Assembly: GCA_902761265.1 (NCBI GenBank)
Contig: CACWJV010000109.1
Coordinates: forward strand, 1-7,275
Length of the DNA: 7,275 nt
Direction of reading: 5' to 3'
From: Oscillospiraceae bacterium
GTDB taxonomy: Bacteria; Bacillota; Clostridia; Oscillospirales; Acutalibacteraceae
The first letter of the stretch is position 1; each line of letters starts with the position of its first letter. A model generated the notes under the pieces. It was not told the origin of the DNA. It ran no database searches and was given only the letters and a program-made list of their open reading frames with translations. The translations under genes were made by a program, and so were the position numbers. Positions 1-4,978 of this stretch are shown here, piece by piece.

Positions 1-200
1 CGCTACAAGCTAGATCCTTGCCCTCCCCGCTGCGGACGGTACGGCGCAGCTTCATGGGGAGGTTGCGGGTGTCCAGTGGACACCTCGCGAAGCGAAGCAA
101 CGACCGAGGCGGAGCCGAGAATGTCAGTGCGCACCGCGCACTGACGGGAGAGGTCAACCCCCGCCGCAGCGCATCGTTGACGGCAAAGCAAAACCACGCC
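1..200. repeat. Hairpin-rich intergenic repeat block, no gene
   Basis: No believable coding region is present. The block is a chain of short inverted repeats. At 22-62 an outer stem (CCTCCCC/GGGGAGG) encloses an inner stem (GCTGC/GCAGC). At 69-83 a 6-bp stem (GTGTCC/GGACAC) has a 3-base loop. At 124-144 a perfect 9-bp stem (TCAGTGCGC/GCGCACTGA) closes on loop ACC. The window opens on CGCTAC, the same hexamer that ends the repeat copies at 435, 2767 and 3099, so a further copy was probably cut by the window edge. Open frames run through here on both strands, but they look like by-products of GC-rich repeats. The hairpins are seen directly; membership of a genome-wide family is inference. Confidence 0.55.
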
Positions 201-218
201 GTTCGTGCCCTGTCGCAC

Positions 219-248
219 GACCCCTTCCGTCATCGTGTCTGCGACACG
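219..248 (+). repeat. Partial copy of intergenic repeat (5' 30 bases only)
   Basis: These 30 bases are identical to 2930-2959, the 5' end of the second full repeat copy. They lie about 20 bases before the first full copy at 269. Only the left arm and loop of the first hairpin are fully present, and after ACACG the sequence diverges. This makes a head-to-tail partial duplication next to a complete unit. Confidence 0.7.
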
Positions 249-268
249 CCTTCTCGCCTGCCGCACGG

Positions 269-437
269 CCCCTTCCGTCATCGTGTCTGCGGCACGATGA
301 CACCTTCCCCAACGCGCACTGCGTGCGCTGGGGACGGCAGCTTTGGTGGCTGCCTGCGGCAGCATTGTATTTGGCACTACGAGCGCTATGGAGCGGTTCC
401 TTTTGTGCATCCGTCGCCCGAGGGGCGACCGCTACGG
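269..437 (+). repeat. Intergenic repeat, full copy 1 (about 170 bp)
   Basis: This copy aligns end to end with 2932-3101. My hand alignment gives about 21 mismatches and one indel, roughly 87% identity. It contains four hairpins in a row. The first is at 277-301 (11-bp stem with one G-T pair, loop TGC). The second is at 307-333 (CCCCA/TGGGG and GCGCAC/GTGCGC stems, 2-base bulge, loop TGC). The third is at 349-363 (GCTGCC/GGCAGC, loop TGC). The fourth is at 413-429 (GTCGCCC/GGGCGAC, loop GAG). No terminal inverted repeats or transposase gene are visible, so this is not an obvious insertion sequence. The function is unknown; a structured RNA or a DNA-level palindromic element are both possible. 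Confidence 0.75.
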
Positions 438-505
438 ACGCAATCAATTTTCAATTCGGCCTTCCCTTCGCGGCTACAAGCTTCCCTTTGTCCGCAGCCT
501 TCCCC

Positions 506-575
506 GCGTCCCTTGTCGCTGGTCGCTAGTCGCTTGTCCCTCGGCCCTCGGCCCTCGGCCCTATGCCCTTGTCCC
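506..575 (+). repeat. Degenerate heptanucleotide array
   Basis: About ten consecutive 7-base units can be read. Units from 513 are TTGTCGC, TGGTCGC, TAGTCGC and TTGTCCC, then TCGGCCC three times, then TATGCCC and TTGTCCC. A further GCGTCCC at 506-512 keeps the phase. The last unit ends about 20 bases before the -35 region of the rpsB promoter. A related 7-base array lies just after the tsf terminator (2661-2700). Confidence 0.75.
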
Positions 576-592
576 TAAAAAAACTTTCCCAA

Positions 593-618
593 ACCACTTG
601 CATTTTCCGTCAAGTGGT
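593..618. promoter_or_regulatory. Inverted repeat overlapping the rpsB promoter
   Basis: A perfect 8-bp inverted repeat, ACCACTTG-N10-CAAGTGGT, covers the -35 hexamer (598-603) and most of the -35/-10 spacer. It ends three bases before the -10. Placement over a promoter is what one expects of an operator. With no run of T after it, a terminator for an upstream gene is less likely. A regulator cannot be named from the sequence, and chance occurrence is possible. Confidence 0.4.
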
Positions 619-626
619 GCTATAAT
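598..626 (+). promoter_or_regulatory. Promoter of rpsB-tsf (extended -10, vegetative sigma type)
   Basis: A perfect TATAAT at 621-626 is preceded directly by TGC, giving the extended -10 motif TGnTATAAT. A weak -35 (TTGCAT, 598-603) sits at the ideal 17-base spacing. Transcription should start near 633, giving a leader of about 100 bases before rpsB. This is the best promoter match in the window and fits the high expression expected of ribosomal protein genes. Confidence 0.85.
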
Positions 627-632
627 ACTCAA

Positions 633-734
633 GATCACGCACGGAAGGGGTCAGTCTGCCCTGTTGGCAGTGAAAACTGCTGGGTACACCTTGCCTTTCC
701 GGTGGTTGAAAACATTTTTAAGGAGGATATAACT
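633..734 (+). ncRNA. Structured 5' leader of rpsB (candidate autoregulatory element)
   Basis: The roughly 100-base leader can fold. A long-range 8-bp stem pairs 642-649 (CGGAAGGG) with 694-701 (CCTTTCCG), with one G-T pair. Inside it, CTGCC/GGCAG (656-660 with 666-670) and GCAGT/ACTGC with a GAAA tetraloop (667-671 with 676-680) overlap, so they exclude each other. Many ribosomal protein operons are controlled by their own protein binding such leaders, and rpsB leaders are controlled this way in enterobacteria. I cannot match this one to a known family. The ribosome binding site AAGGAGG (720-726) lies outside the main stem. Confidence 0.4.
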
Positions 735-1472
735 ATGGCAGTTGTATCAATGAAGCAGCTTCTTGAAGCCGGTGTGCACTTTGGCCACCAGACAAGAAGA
801 TGGAACCCGAAAATGGCGGAGTACATTTTCACCGAACGCAACGGTATCTACATCATCGATTTGCAGAAGACCGTGAAGAAACTCGAAGAAGCCTATGCTT
901 TCGTTCGTGAACTGAGCGAAAACGGCGGCGAACTGCTCTTCGTCGGCACCAAAAAGCAGGCGATGGACTCCATCCGCGAAGAAGCGATCCGCTGCGGTAT
1001 GCCGTATGTCAACGCCCGCTGGCTCGGCGGTATGCTGACCAACTTCGGCACCATCCAGAAGCGCATCAAGAGACTTGCGCAGCTCAAGGCGATGGAGACC
1101 GACGGCACGTTTGCCATGCTTCCGAAAAAGGAAGTCATCAAGCTCAACCTCGAAATCGAAAAGCTTGAAAAATTCATGGGCGGCATCACCGGCATGAAAA
1201 AGCAGCCGGCCGCGCTGTTCATCGTTGACCCGCGCAAAGAGCGCATCGCGGTTGCCGAAGCGCACAAGCTCGGTATCCCCATCGTTGCGATCGTCGACAC
1301 CAACTGCGATCCGGACGAAATCGACTATGTGATCCCCGGCAACGACGACGCGATCCGTGCTGTCCGCCTGATCTCCGGCGCAATGGCTGACGCGATCATC
1401 GAAGGCAGACAGGGCGAATCCAACGCACCCGCCGCTGAAGAAGCTCCGGCAGAAGAAGCCGCGGCTGAATAA
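735..1472 (+). CDS. rpsB: Ribosomal protein S2 (uS2), small subunit
   Basis: This 245-residue protein is a component of the 30S ribosomal subunit, where S2 binds late near the head/body junction on the solvent side and helps S1 and mRNA docking. Family marks are clear. The N-terminal block LLEAGVHFGH spans residues 9-18, followed by RWNPKMAEYIF, the RWLGGMLTNF block near residue 100, and the second signature region around PAALFIVDPRKE followed by GIPIVAIVDTNCDP. The last 15 or so residues are an Ala/Glu-rich acidic tail, common in this family. The reading frame is open further upstream to an ATG at 702. The ATG at 735 is chosen because it lies 8 bases after a consensus AAGGAGG at 720-726, which the longer form would swallow. 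The stop codon overlaps the tsf ribosome binding site by two bases, so translation of the two genes is probably coupled. Confidence 0.98.
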   Translation: MAVVSMKQLLEAGVHFGHQTRRWNPKMAEYIFTERNGIYIIDLQKTVKKLEEAYAFVRELSENGGELLFVGTKKQAMDSIREEAIRCGMPYVNARWLGGMLTNFGTIQKRIKRLAQLKAMETDGTFAMLPKKEVIKLNLEIEKLEKFMGGITGMKKQPAALFIVDPRKERIAVAEAHKLGIPIVAIVDTNCDPDEIDYVIPGNDDAIRAVRLISGAMADAIIEGRQGESNAPAAEEAPAEEAAAE

Positions 1473-1485
1473 GGAGGAAACGGAT

Positions 1486-2592
1486 ATGGCAGCATTTACA
1501 GCAAAAGATGTGCAGGCGCTGCGCGAAAAGACCGGCGTTGGCATGATGGAATGCAAAAAGGCCCTTGTGGAAGCCGAAGGCGATATGGACAAGGCGGTTG
1601 AGATCCTCAAGGAAAGAGGTCTTGCCACCCAGCAGAAAAAGTCCTCCCGCGTGGCTGCCGAAGGCGTTGTTGTCGCGTATAACGACAAGGAAAACAAAGT
1701 CGGCGTGCTCGTCGAAGTCAACTGCGAAACCGACTTCGTGGCCAAGAATCCGCAGTTTGTGGAGCTTGCCAACAAGATTGCAAAGACCGTTGCCGACACC
1801 AATCCGGTCGACGTGGACGATCTGCTCAAAAAGACCGTTTCCGGCGAAAGCGCAACGGTAGAAGAAGCGGTGCAGGAACTGTTCCTTGCCATCCGCGAAA
1901 ATATGAAGGTCCGCCGTTTCATCCGTGTTGAAGGCATCGTGGAGACCTATATCCATGCCGGCGGCAGCGTGGGCGTTATGGTGAAATTTGACACCGACGA
2001 CGCAACTGCGGCGAAGGACGAATTTGTCGCCATGGGCAAAAACGTGGCCATGCAGGTCGCGGCGATGAGCCCCGAATATCTGAGCGAAAGCGACATCACC
2101 GCAGACGAGCTCGCCAAGATGAAGAACATCACCATCGAAAGCGCGCTCAACAAGCCGGACTCGTTGCCGAAGCCGATTTTGATGCAGGTCTTCCAGAAGG
2201 TACTCGCTGACAAGCTTTGGAGCGACGAAGATGTGGCCGCTTATGAAGAGCAAAAGAACAACAAGTTCCTGTTCAACTTCCTGTCCAAGGAAGCGATCGC
2301 AAAGCTGGCAGAGGTTGCCGTTTCCCTCAAGGATACATTCGTCGGCAACGTCATCTTCCAAAAGGCGACCGAAGGCCGTATTGCAAAGCAGATCAAGGAA
2401 ATCTGCCTGCTGAACCAGGCGTTTGTCCGCTCCGACCTGTTTGACGGCAACGTCGGCGGTTATGTGGCGGATGTGGCGAAGAAGCTCGGCGCCGATATCA
2501 AGGTGACCGGTTTCACCCGCTTCCAGCGCGGCGAAGGCATTGAAAAGAAAGCCGACAACTTTGCGGCTGAAATCGCCAGCATGGTGAAATAA
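1486..2592 (+). CDS. tsf: Translation elongation factor Ts (long form with insertion)
   Basis: EF-Ts is the nucleotide exchange factor that removes GDP from EF-Tu in the cytoplasm. Both family signatures are present: LREKTGVGMMECKKAL at residues 12-27 in the N-terminal UBA-like domain, and EVNCETDFVAK at 77-87, which includes the TDFV segment that contacts EF-Tu. The C-terminal module ends in the usual way (EICLLNQAFV at 305-314, GEGIEKKADNFA at 349-360). The protein has 368 residues against roughly 280-310 in most bacteria. The excess lies at about 222-295, between the LNKPDS region, which replaces the usual short linker, and EGRIAKQ. It is a probably helical stretch of about 60 extra residues. 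The start has AAGGAGG at 1471-1477, 8 bases upstream. The common downstream partners pyrH and frr are absent, and a terminator follows directly. Confidence 0.97.
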   Translation: MAAFTAKDVQALREKTGVGMMECKKALVEAEGDMDKAVEILKERGLATQQKKSSRVAAEGVVVAYNDKENKVGVLVEVNCETDFVAKNPQFVELANKIAKTVADTNPVDVDDLLKKTVSGESATVEEAVQELFLAIRENMKVRRFIRVEGIVETYIHAGGSVGVMVKFDTDDATAAKDEFVAMGKNVAMQVAAMSPEYLSESDITADELAKMKNITIESALNKPDSLPKPILMQVFQKVLADKLWSDEDVAAYEEQKNNKFLFNFLSKEAIAKLAEVAVSLKDTFVGNVIFQKATEGRIAKQIKEICLLNQAFVRSDLFDGNVGGYVADVAKKLGADIKVTGFTRFQRGEGIEKKADNFAAEIASMVK

Positions 2593-2626
2593 GATTGCAA
2601 GAAGCAAGATAACAAGCATGCAAGAA
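2593..2626 (+). repeat. Octamer repeat in tsf 3' UTR
   Basis: Immediately after the stop codon come degenerate 7-8 base units: GCAAGAA, GCAAGATA, ACAAGCAT and GCAAGAAG. They lead straight into the terminator stem. The same unit type (GCAAGATN) occupies the same position after the stop codon of the converging htrA gene, in that gene's own sense direction. Confidence 0.65.
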
Positions 2627-2651
2627 GGCAGCCGATTGGCTGCCTTTTTTT
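2625..2651 (+). terminator. Intrinsic terminator of rpsB-tsf
   Basis: A perfect 7-bp stem GGCAGCC/GGCTGCC (2627-2633 with 2638-2644) has the 4-base loop GATT, can be extended by A-T pairs, and is followed by seven T residues (2645-2651). It lies about 35 bases after the tsf stop, which shows that the operon ends here. Confidence 0.93.
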
Positions 2652-2660
2652 GTTTGGGTT

Positions 2661-2700
2661 AGTCATCAGTCGTCAGTCAGTAGTTGTTAGCTGATAGTAG
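2661..2700 (+). repeat. Degenerate heptanucleotide array after tsf terminator
   Basis: Units in 7-base phase from 2661 are AGTCATC, AGTCGTC, AGTCAGT, AGTTGTT and AGCTGAT, then AGTAG. The AGTCGY core is shared with units of the array at 513-540. The array starts about ten bases after the terminator T run and runs up to the next repeat module. Confidence 0.65.
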
Positions 2701-2702
2701 CG

Positions 2703-2767
2703 GCGGCCGCTTCGGCCGCTATGAAACCTTACCTTTGTGCATCAGTTGGCTGCTAGCTGACCGCTAC
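2703..2767 (+). repeat. Partial copy of intergenic repeat (3' end module)
   Basis: The stretch from GGCCGCTATGAAACC to CGCTAC aligns with the 3' third of the full copies (compare 3046-3099 and 384-435). It starts with its own 7-bp hairpin (GCGGCCG/CGGCCGC, 2703-2719). Its terminal hairpin at 2745-2761 (GTTGGCT/AGCTGAC, loop GCT) has 7 bp like the full copies but a largely different sequence. The flanks TGCATCA and CGCTAC are conserved. Confidence 0.6.
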
Positions 2768-2780
2768 AGTGCATTCCTTG

Positions 2781-2855
2781 GCTTCCCCGAAGGCGGGGAA
2801 GCTGTCACGCGCCGACAAAGGCCATGGCATACCTGTTACAAAGAATGCGCGTGAC
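2781..2855. repeat. Two-stem palindromic element
   Basis: A perfect 9-bp hairpin (GCTTCCCCG/CGGGGAAGC, loop AAGG, 2781-2802) is followed after one base by a second stem. GTCACGCGC (2804-2812) pairs with GCGCGTGAC (2847-2855) across 34 bases. The two-stem shape recalls short palindromic intergenic elements of Clostridia. There is no coding content. The stretch from here to 2931 otherwise shows no gene or clear site. Confidence 0.6.
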
Positions 2856-2931
2856 TGATGAGGTTTGAACCCAACCGCAGCCGAACTGTAACCCCTTTTG
2901 CATTGTTTCCACTCCGCGCCCAGTTGATCGA

Positions 2932-3101
2932 CCCCTTCCGTCATCGTGTCTGCGACACGATGACACTTTCCCCGACGCACACTGCGTACACTGGGGACGG
3001 CTGCTTTGGTGCCTGCCTGCGGCAGCATTGTATTCGACACGACGGGCGCTGTGAAACCGAACCTTTTTATGCATCAGTCGCCCGAGGGGCGACCGCTACG
3101 G
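2932..3101 (+). repeat. Intergenic repeat, full copy 2 (170 bp)
   Basis: This is the counterpart of 269-437, in the same orientation. The first hairpin is perfect here (11-bp stem, loop TGC, 2940-2964). The second is weakened by several unpaired changes. The third has 5 bp (3013-3025, loop TGC). The terminal hairpin GTCGCCC/GGGCGAC (3077-3093, loop GAG) is identical to copy 1. It lies between the tsf and htrA terminators, in a block of more than 450 bases with no credible gene. Confidence 0.75.
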
Positions 3102-3129
3102 GAACTCATGCAAACGATTGTTGGCTCCT

Positions 3130-3170
3130 TTACGCAAACAAACAAAGACGACCTCTTTCGAGATCGTCTT
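3130..3170 (-). terminator. Intrinsic terminator of htrA
   Basis: Read on the minus strand, AAGACGATCTC/GAGGTCGTCTT forms an 11-bp stem (one G-T pair) capped by a GAAA tetraloop (3145-3170). A T-rich tract (TTGTTTGTTTG) follows. It lies about 45 bases after the htrA stop codon and faces the tsf terminator across the repeat block. Confidence 0.8.
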
Positions 3171-3175
3171 CTTTT

Positions 3176-3216
3176 CTTGTATTCTTGCAATCTTGCCATC
3201 TTGCAATCTTGCTATC
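3176..3216 (-). repeat. Octamer tandem repeat in htrA 3' UTR
   Basis: In the gene's direction, directly after the stop codon, the units are ATA then GCAAGATT, GCAAGATG, GCAAGATT and GCAAGAAT, followed by ACAAG. This is a clean 8-base period with consensus GCAAGATN. It fills the space between stop codon and terminator, as in tsf. Confidence 0.8.
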
Positions 3217-4845
3217 TTAGAACCCAAATCCACCGAAATACTGACGGAAGAAATCTTCAAAGCTGCTGGCGCCGCCGTAGTTGTAGCCGTCGATGGAGGT
3301 TGTGGTTTCCGGCTCGGTGGTGCCCTTGTCCTCCACCAGTGTGATCGTCACGTCAAATGTGGAGGTCTTGTAGGTGCGGCTTTCCACACGGCAAAGCGTG
3401 AGCGTCAGCGAATCGCCGACCGCGCCCTTGTCGATCAGATCGAGCAGCACGGAGGAGTCGTCCATCTTTTTGCCGTTGACCGCAATAATCAGATCGCCGA
3501 CCTGCGCTTCGGTGTTGGCGAGCGAGCTGTCGTTGCTGATGCCGGCGATGACCAGCGATCCCGCGGGCAGACCCTTGATGGCAACGACCATCGAATACAT
3601 CTGATAGGAGCTGACGGAGGCGTACTGGATGCCGAGCTTCGGACGGTTGGGCACGTAGTTATACTTGATGAGGTTTTCCACAATCGGCTTCACGGTGGAC
3701 ATCGGCACGGCAAAGCCCATGCCTTCGTAATCCGTCGCCGCAATTTTGGAGGAGTTGATGCCGATGACCTGTCCCTTGCTGTTGACCAGCGCACCGCCGG
3801 AGTTGCCCGGGTTGATCGCTGCGTTGTGCTGGATCGAGGTCAGCGTATAGGTGGAGGACACGGAGCGGTCGATGGCGGAAACGATGCCGTTGGTCATCGA
3901 GCCGAAATATTCGGAGCCGCCCGGGTTGCCGATGGCGTAGACGGTTTCGCCCACACGCAGCTTGGTCGAATCGCCGAACGTTGCGGCGGTCAGATCGTTC
4001 GCTTCCACCTTGAGCACGCCGATATCGGTGCGTTCGTCATAAGCCACAAGCGACGCTTCATAGCGCTTTTCGTCGAGCGTCAAAATCCCGTAGGTGAGGC
4101 CGCTGCCCTTGATGACGTGGGCGCAGGTGATGATATAGGTGTATTTGCCGCTGTTGTCGGTACCCATCACGACGCCGCTGCCTTCGCCGGACAGCTTGCC
4201 GTTTTGATAGGTCATGACGCCGACCACGGAGATACGGCATTTTTCGGCGATCTCAACAGCGGTGAGCGTGCCTTCTTCGGCGGATGCATAGTCGATCACA
4301 TTGACGTCGTCGCTGCCGTCGCTGCCGGCTTTGTCGGTGGTGGAGTTGTTGCTGTCAATCAGTGTGCTGCCCTGTTCGTCAGTGACGGCGGGCTTGTCGC
4401 CGAGCGGTAAAAACTGCGAGCCGATGATAGCGGCAAGGCCGACGACCACGGCGATGACCAATACGATGATGGCGATCTTTTTGCCGTTGCCCTTCTTTTT
4501 GGGCGGCTGCGGGGCCTGGTTGTAGCCGTAGGGCCGGTAGGGCTGCTGCTGCGGCTGATGGGGCTGCTGCGGATTGCCGTTGTAATACGCCTGATTGTAG
4601 GTGCGGTTTTGCTGGTTGTAGCCGTTCTGGTAGCCGTTATACGGTCCCTGGCGGAAGGACTGCGGCGTCGGCGGTACGTCCGGTTTCGGCGGCTGCGGCG
4701 CTTCGGACGCCTTGGAAGCCGTTTCGTTCGGCGTTTGCTCCTGCGCCGGGAAGCTGAACGAGGGCGCCTGCGGTGCTTCCGGGGCCTGCTGCGGTTCGTT
4801 TGTTGCAGACTGCTGGTTGTTGTTCCGATCAAAGTTGTCATCCAT
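3217..4845 (-). CDS. htrA: Membrane-anchored HtrA/DegP-type serine protease (S1C) with PDZ domain
   Basis: This 542-residue surface quality-control protease degrades misfolded exported proteins. Residues 1-115 are a cytosolic, probably disordered segment rich in Pro, Gln, Asn and Tyr. A Lys-rich stop is followed by one membrane segment (about 123-143), then an acidic Ser/Thr/Asp linker to 190. The trypsin-like domain (about 195-400) has the full triad: His243 in CAHVI, Asp274 in TDIGVLKV, Ser349 in GNSGG. The GNPGG and NGIVSAIDR motifs are also typical. One PDZ domain spans about 405-505. The protein ends in an aromatic/Gly tail, SSFEDFFRQYFGGFGF. The start has only a weak AAGG 9 bases upstream, but the low-complexity N-terminus fits the family. 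It follows the kinase gene after 133 bases that hold a likely promoter and a possible regulator site. DegP/HtrA/HtrB cannot be told apart from sequence alone. Confidence 0.95.
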   Translation of the reverse strand: MDDNFDRNNNQQSATNEPQQAPEAPQAPSFSFPAQEQTPNETASKASEAPQPPKPDVPPTPQSFRQGPYNGYQNGYNQQNRTYNQAYYNGNPQQPHQPQQQPYRPYGYNQAPQPPKKKGNGKKIAIIVLVIAVVVGLAAIIGSQFLPLGDKPAVTDEQGSTLIDSNNSTTDKAGSDGSDDVNVIDYASAEEGTLTAVEIAEKCRISVVGVMTYQNGKLSGEGSGVVMGTDNSGKYTYIITCAHVIKGSGLTYGILTLDEKRYEASLVAYDERTDIGVLKVEANDLTAATFGDSTKLRVGETVYAIGNPGGSEYFGSMTNGIVSAIDRSVSSTYTLTSIQHNAAINPGNSGGALVNSKGQVIGINSSKIAATDYEGMGFAVPMSTVKPIVENLIKYNYVPNRPKLGIQYASVSSYQMYSMVVAIKGLPAGSLVIAGISNDSSLANTEAQVGDLIIAVNGKKMDDSSVLLDLIDKGAVGDSLTLTLCRVESRTYKTSTFDVTITLVEDKGTTEPETTTSIDGYNYGGASSFEDFFRQYFGGFGF

Positions 4846-4875
4846 GGTGGTTTACCTTGCCTTTCTATGCGCATT

Positions 4876-4905
4876 GGCGGCCGGTGCGTGATTGCGCCCG
4901 GCGCC
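4876..4905 (-). other. GC-rich hairpin in htrA 5' UTR
   Basis: An 11-bp stem in three parts (GGC/GCC, GCCGG/CCGGC, GCG/CGC) with two single-base bulges and a 6-base loop lies 30 bases upstream of the htrA start codon. No T run follows on the minus strand, so a terminator is unlikely. It stands out against the AT-rich sequence just upstream and may affect translation or mRNA stability. The function is inferred only from its position. Confidence 0.35.
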
Positions 4906-4921
4906 GTTTGTTCATTTGTTG

Positions 4922-4952
4922 TTTATATATTTAGCATTTGCGGCTAAAAAAA
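4922..4952 (-). promoter_or_regulatory. Candidate promoter of htrA
   Basis: On the minus strand an AT-rich TATATA/TATAAA (4929-4922) could serve as -10, with only a run of T (about 4953-4946) at -35 distance. The poor -35 fits a promoter that needs an activator. It would give an mRNA leader of about 70 bases. This is a weak call made mainly because the 133-base gap and its AT-rich patch suggest independent expression. Confidence 0.4.
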
Positions 4953-4954
4953 AG

Positions 4955-4971
4955 CTTAAAAATTCGTTAAA
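4955..4971 (-). promoter_or_regulatory. Direct repeat, candidate response-regulator (CiaR-like) binding site
   Basis: In the htrA direction the sequence reads TTTAAC-GAATT-TTTAAG: two hexamers 11 bases apart. OmpR/PhoB-type regulators bind direct repeats with this one-turn spacing. The pneumococcal CiaR site is TTTAAG-N5-TTTAAG, one mismatch away. It sits about 110 bases upstream of the htrA start and just upstream of the candidate promoter, a suitable place for activation by the regulator encoded nearby. Chance is a real alternative because the patch is AT-rich. Confidence 0.45.
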
Positions 4972-4978
4972 ATCTACT

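Noticed and set aside
219..301. CRISPR-like spacing of a repeated ~30-base unit
   Set aside because: There are only two neighbouring units, one embedded in a longer repeat. No regular spacers or cas genes are present.
3..410. Minus-strand frame of 135 residues through the first repeat block, similar in part to a frame in 2753-3040
   Set aside because: The two frames are similar only because the DNA repeat is. In the shared 34-residue stretch about eight base changes give six amino-acid changes, so the protein is not being conserved. There is no ribosome binding site or domain. Similar peptides in databases would be repeat artefacts.
269..437. MITE or insertion sequence
   Set aside because: Ends of the two full copies are not inverted repeats of each other and no target duplication is visible, so I call it only an intergenic repeat.
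18..578. Plus-strand frame of 186 residues
   Set aside because: It runs across hairpins, a partial repeat copy and a heptamer array, with no ribosome binding site or family motif.
702..734. Upstream ATG in frame with rpsB
   Set aside because: The extension contains the ribosome binding site of the 735 start and adds 11 residues not typical of S2.
747..1937. Long minus-strand frame opposite rpsB and tsf
   Set aside because: It is antisense to two certain genes. GC-rich codon use leaves opposite frames open by chance.
1396..2619. 407-residue minus-strand frame opposite tsf
   Set aside because: It is a shadow of tsf and spans the terminator region. Its composition (many His, Leu, Phe) is typical of antisense translation.
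3118..4410. 430-residue plus-strand frame opposite htrA
   Set aside because: It is antisense to the protease gene with its intact catalytic triad. The frame is rich in His, Asp and Gly, as reverse-complement translation gives.
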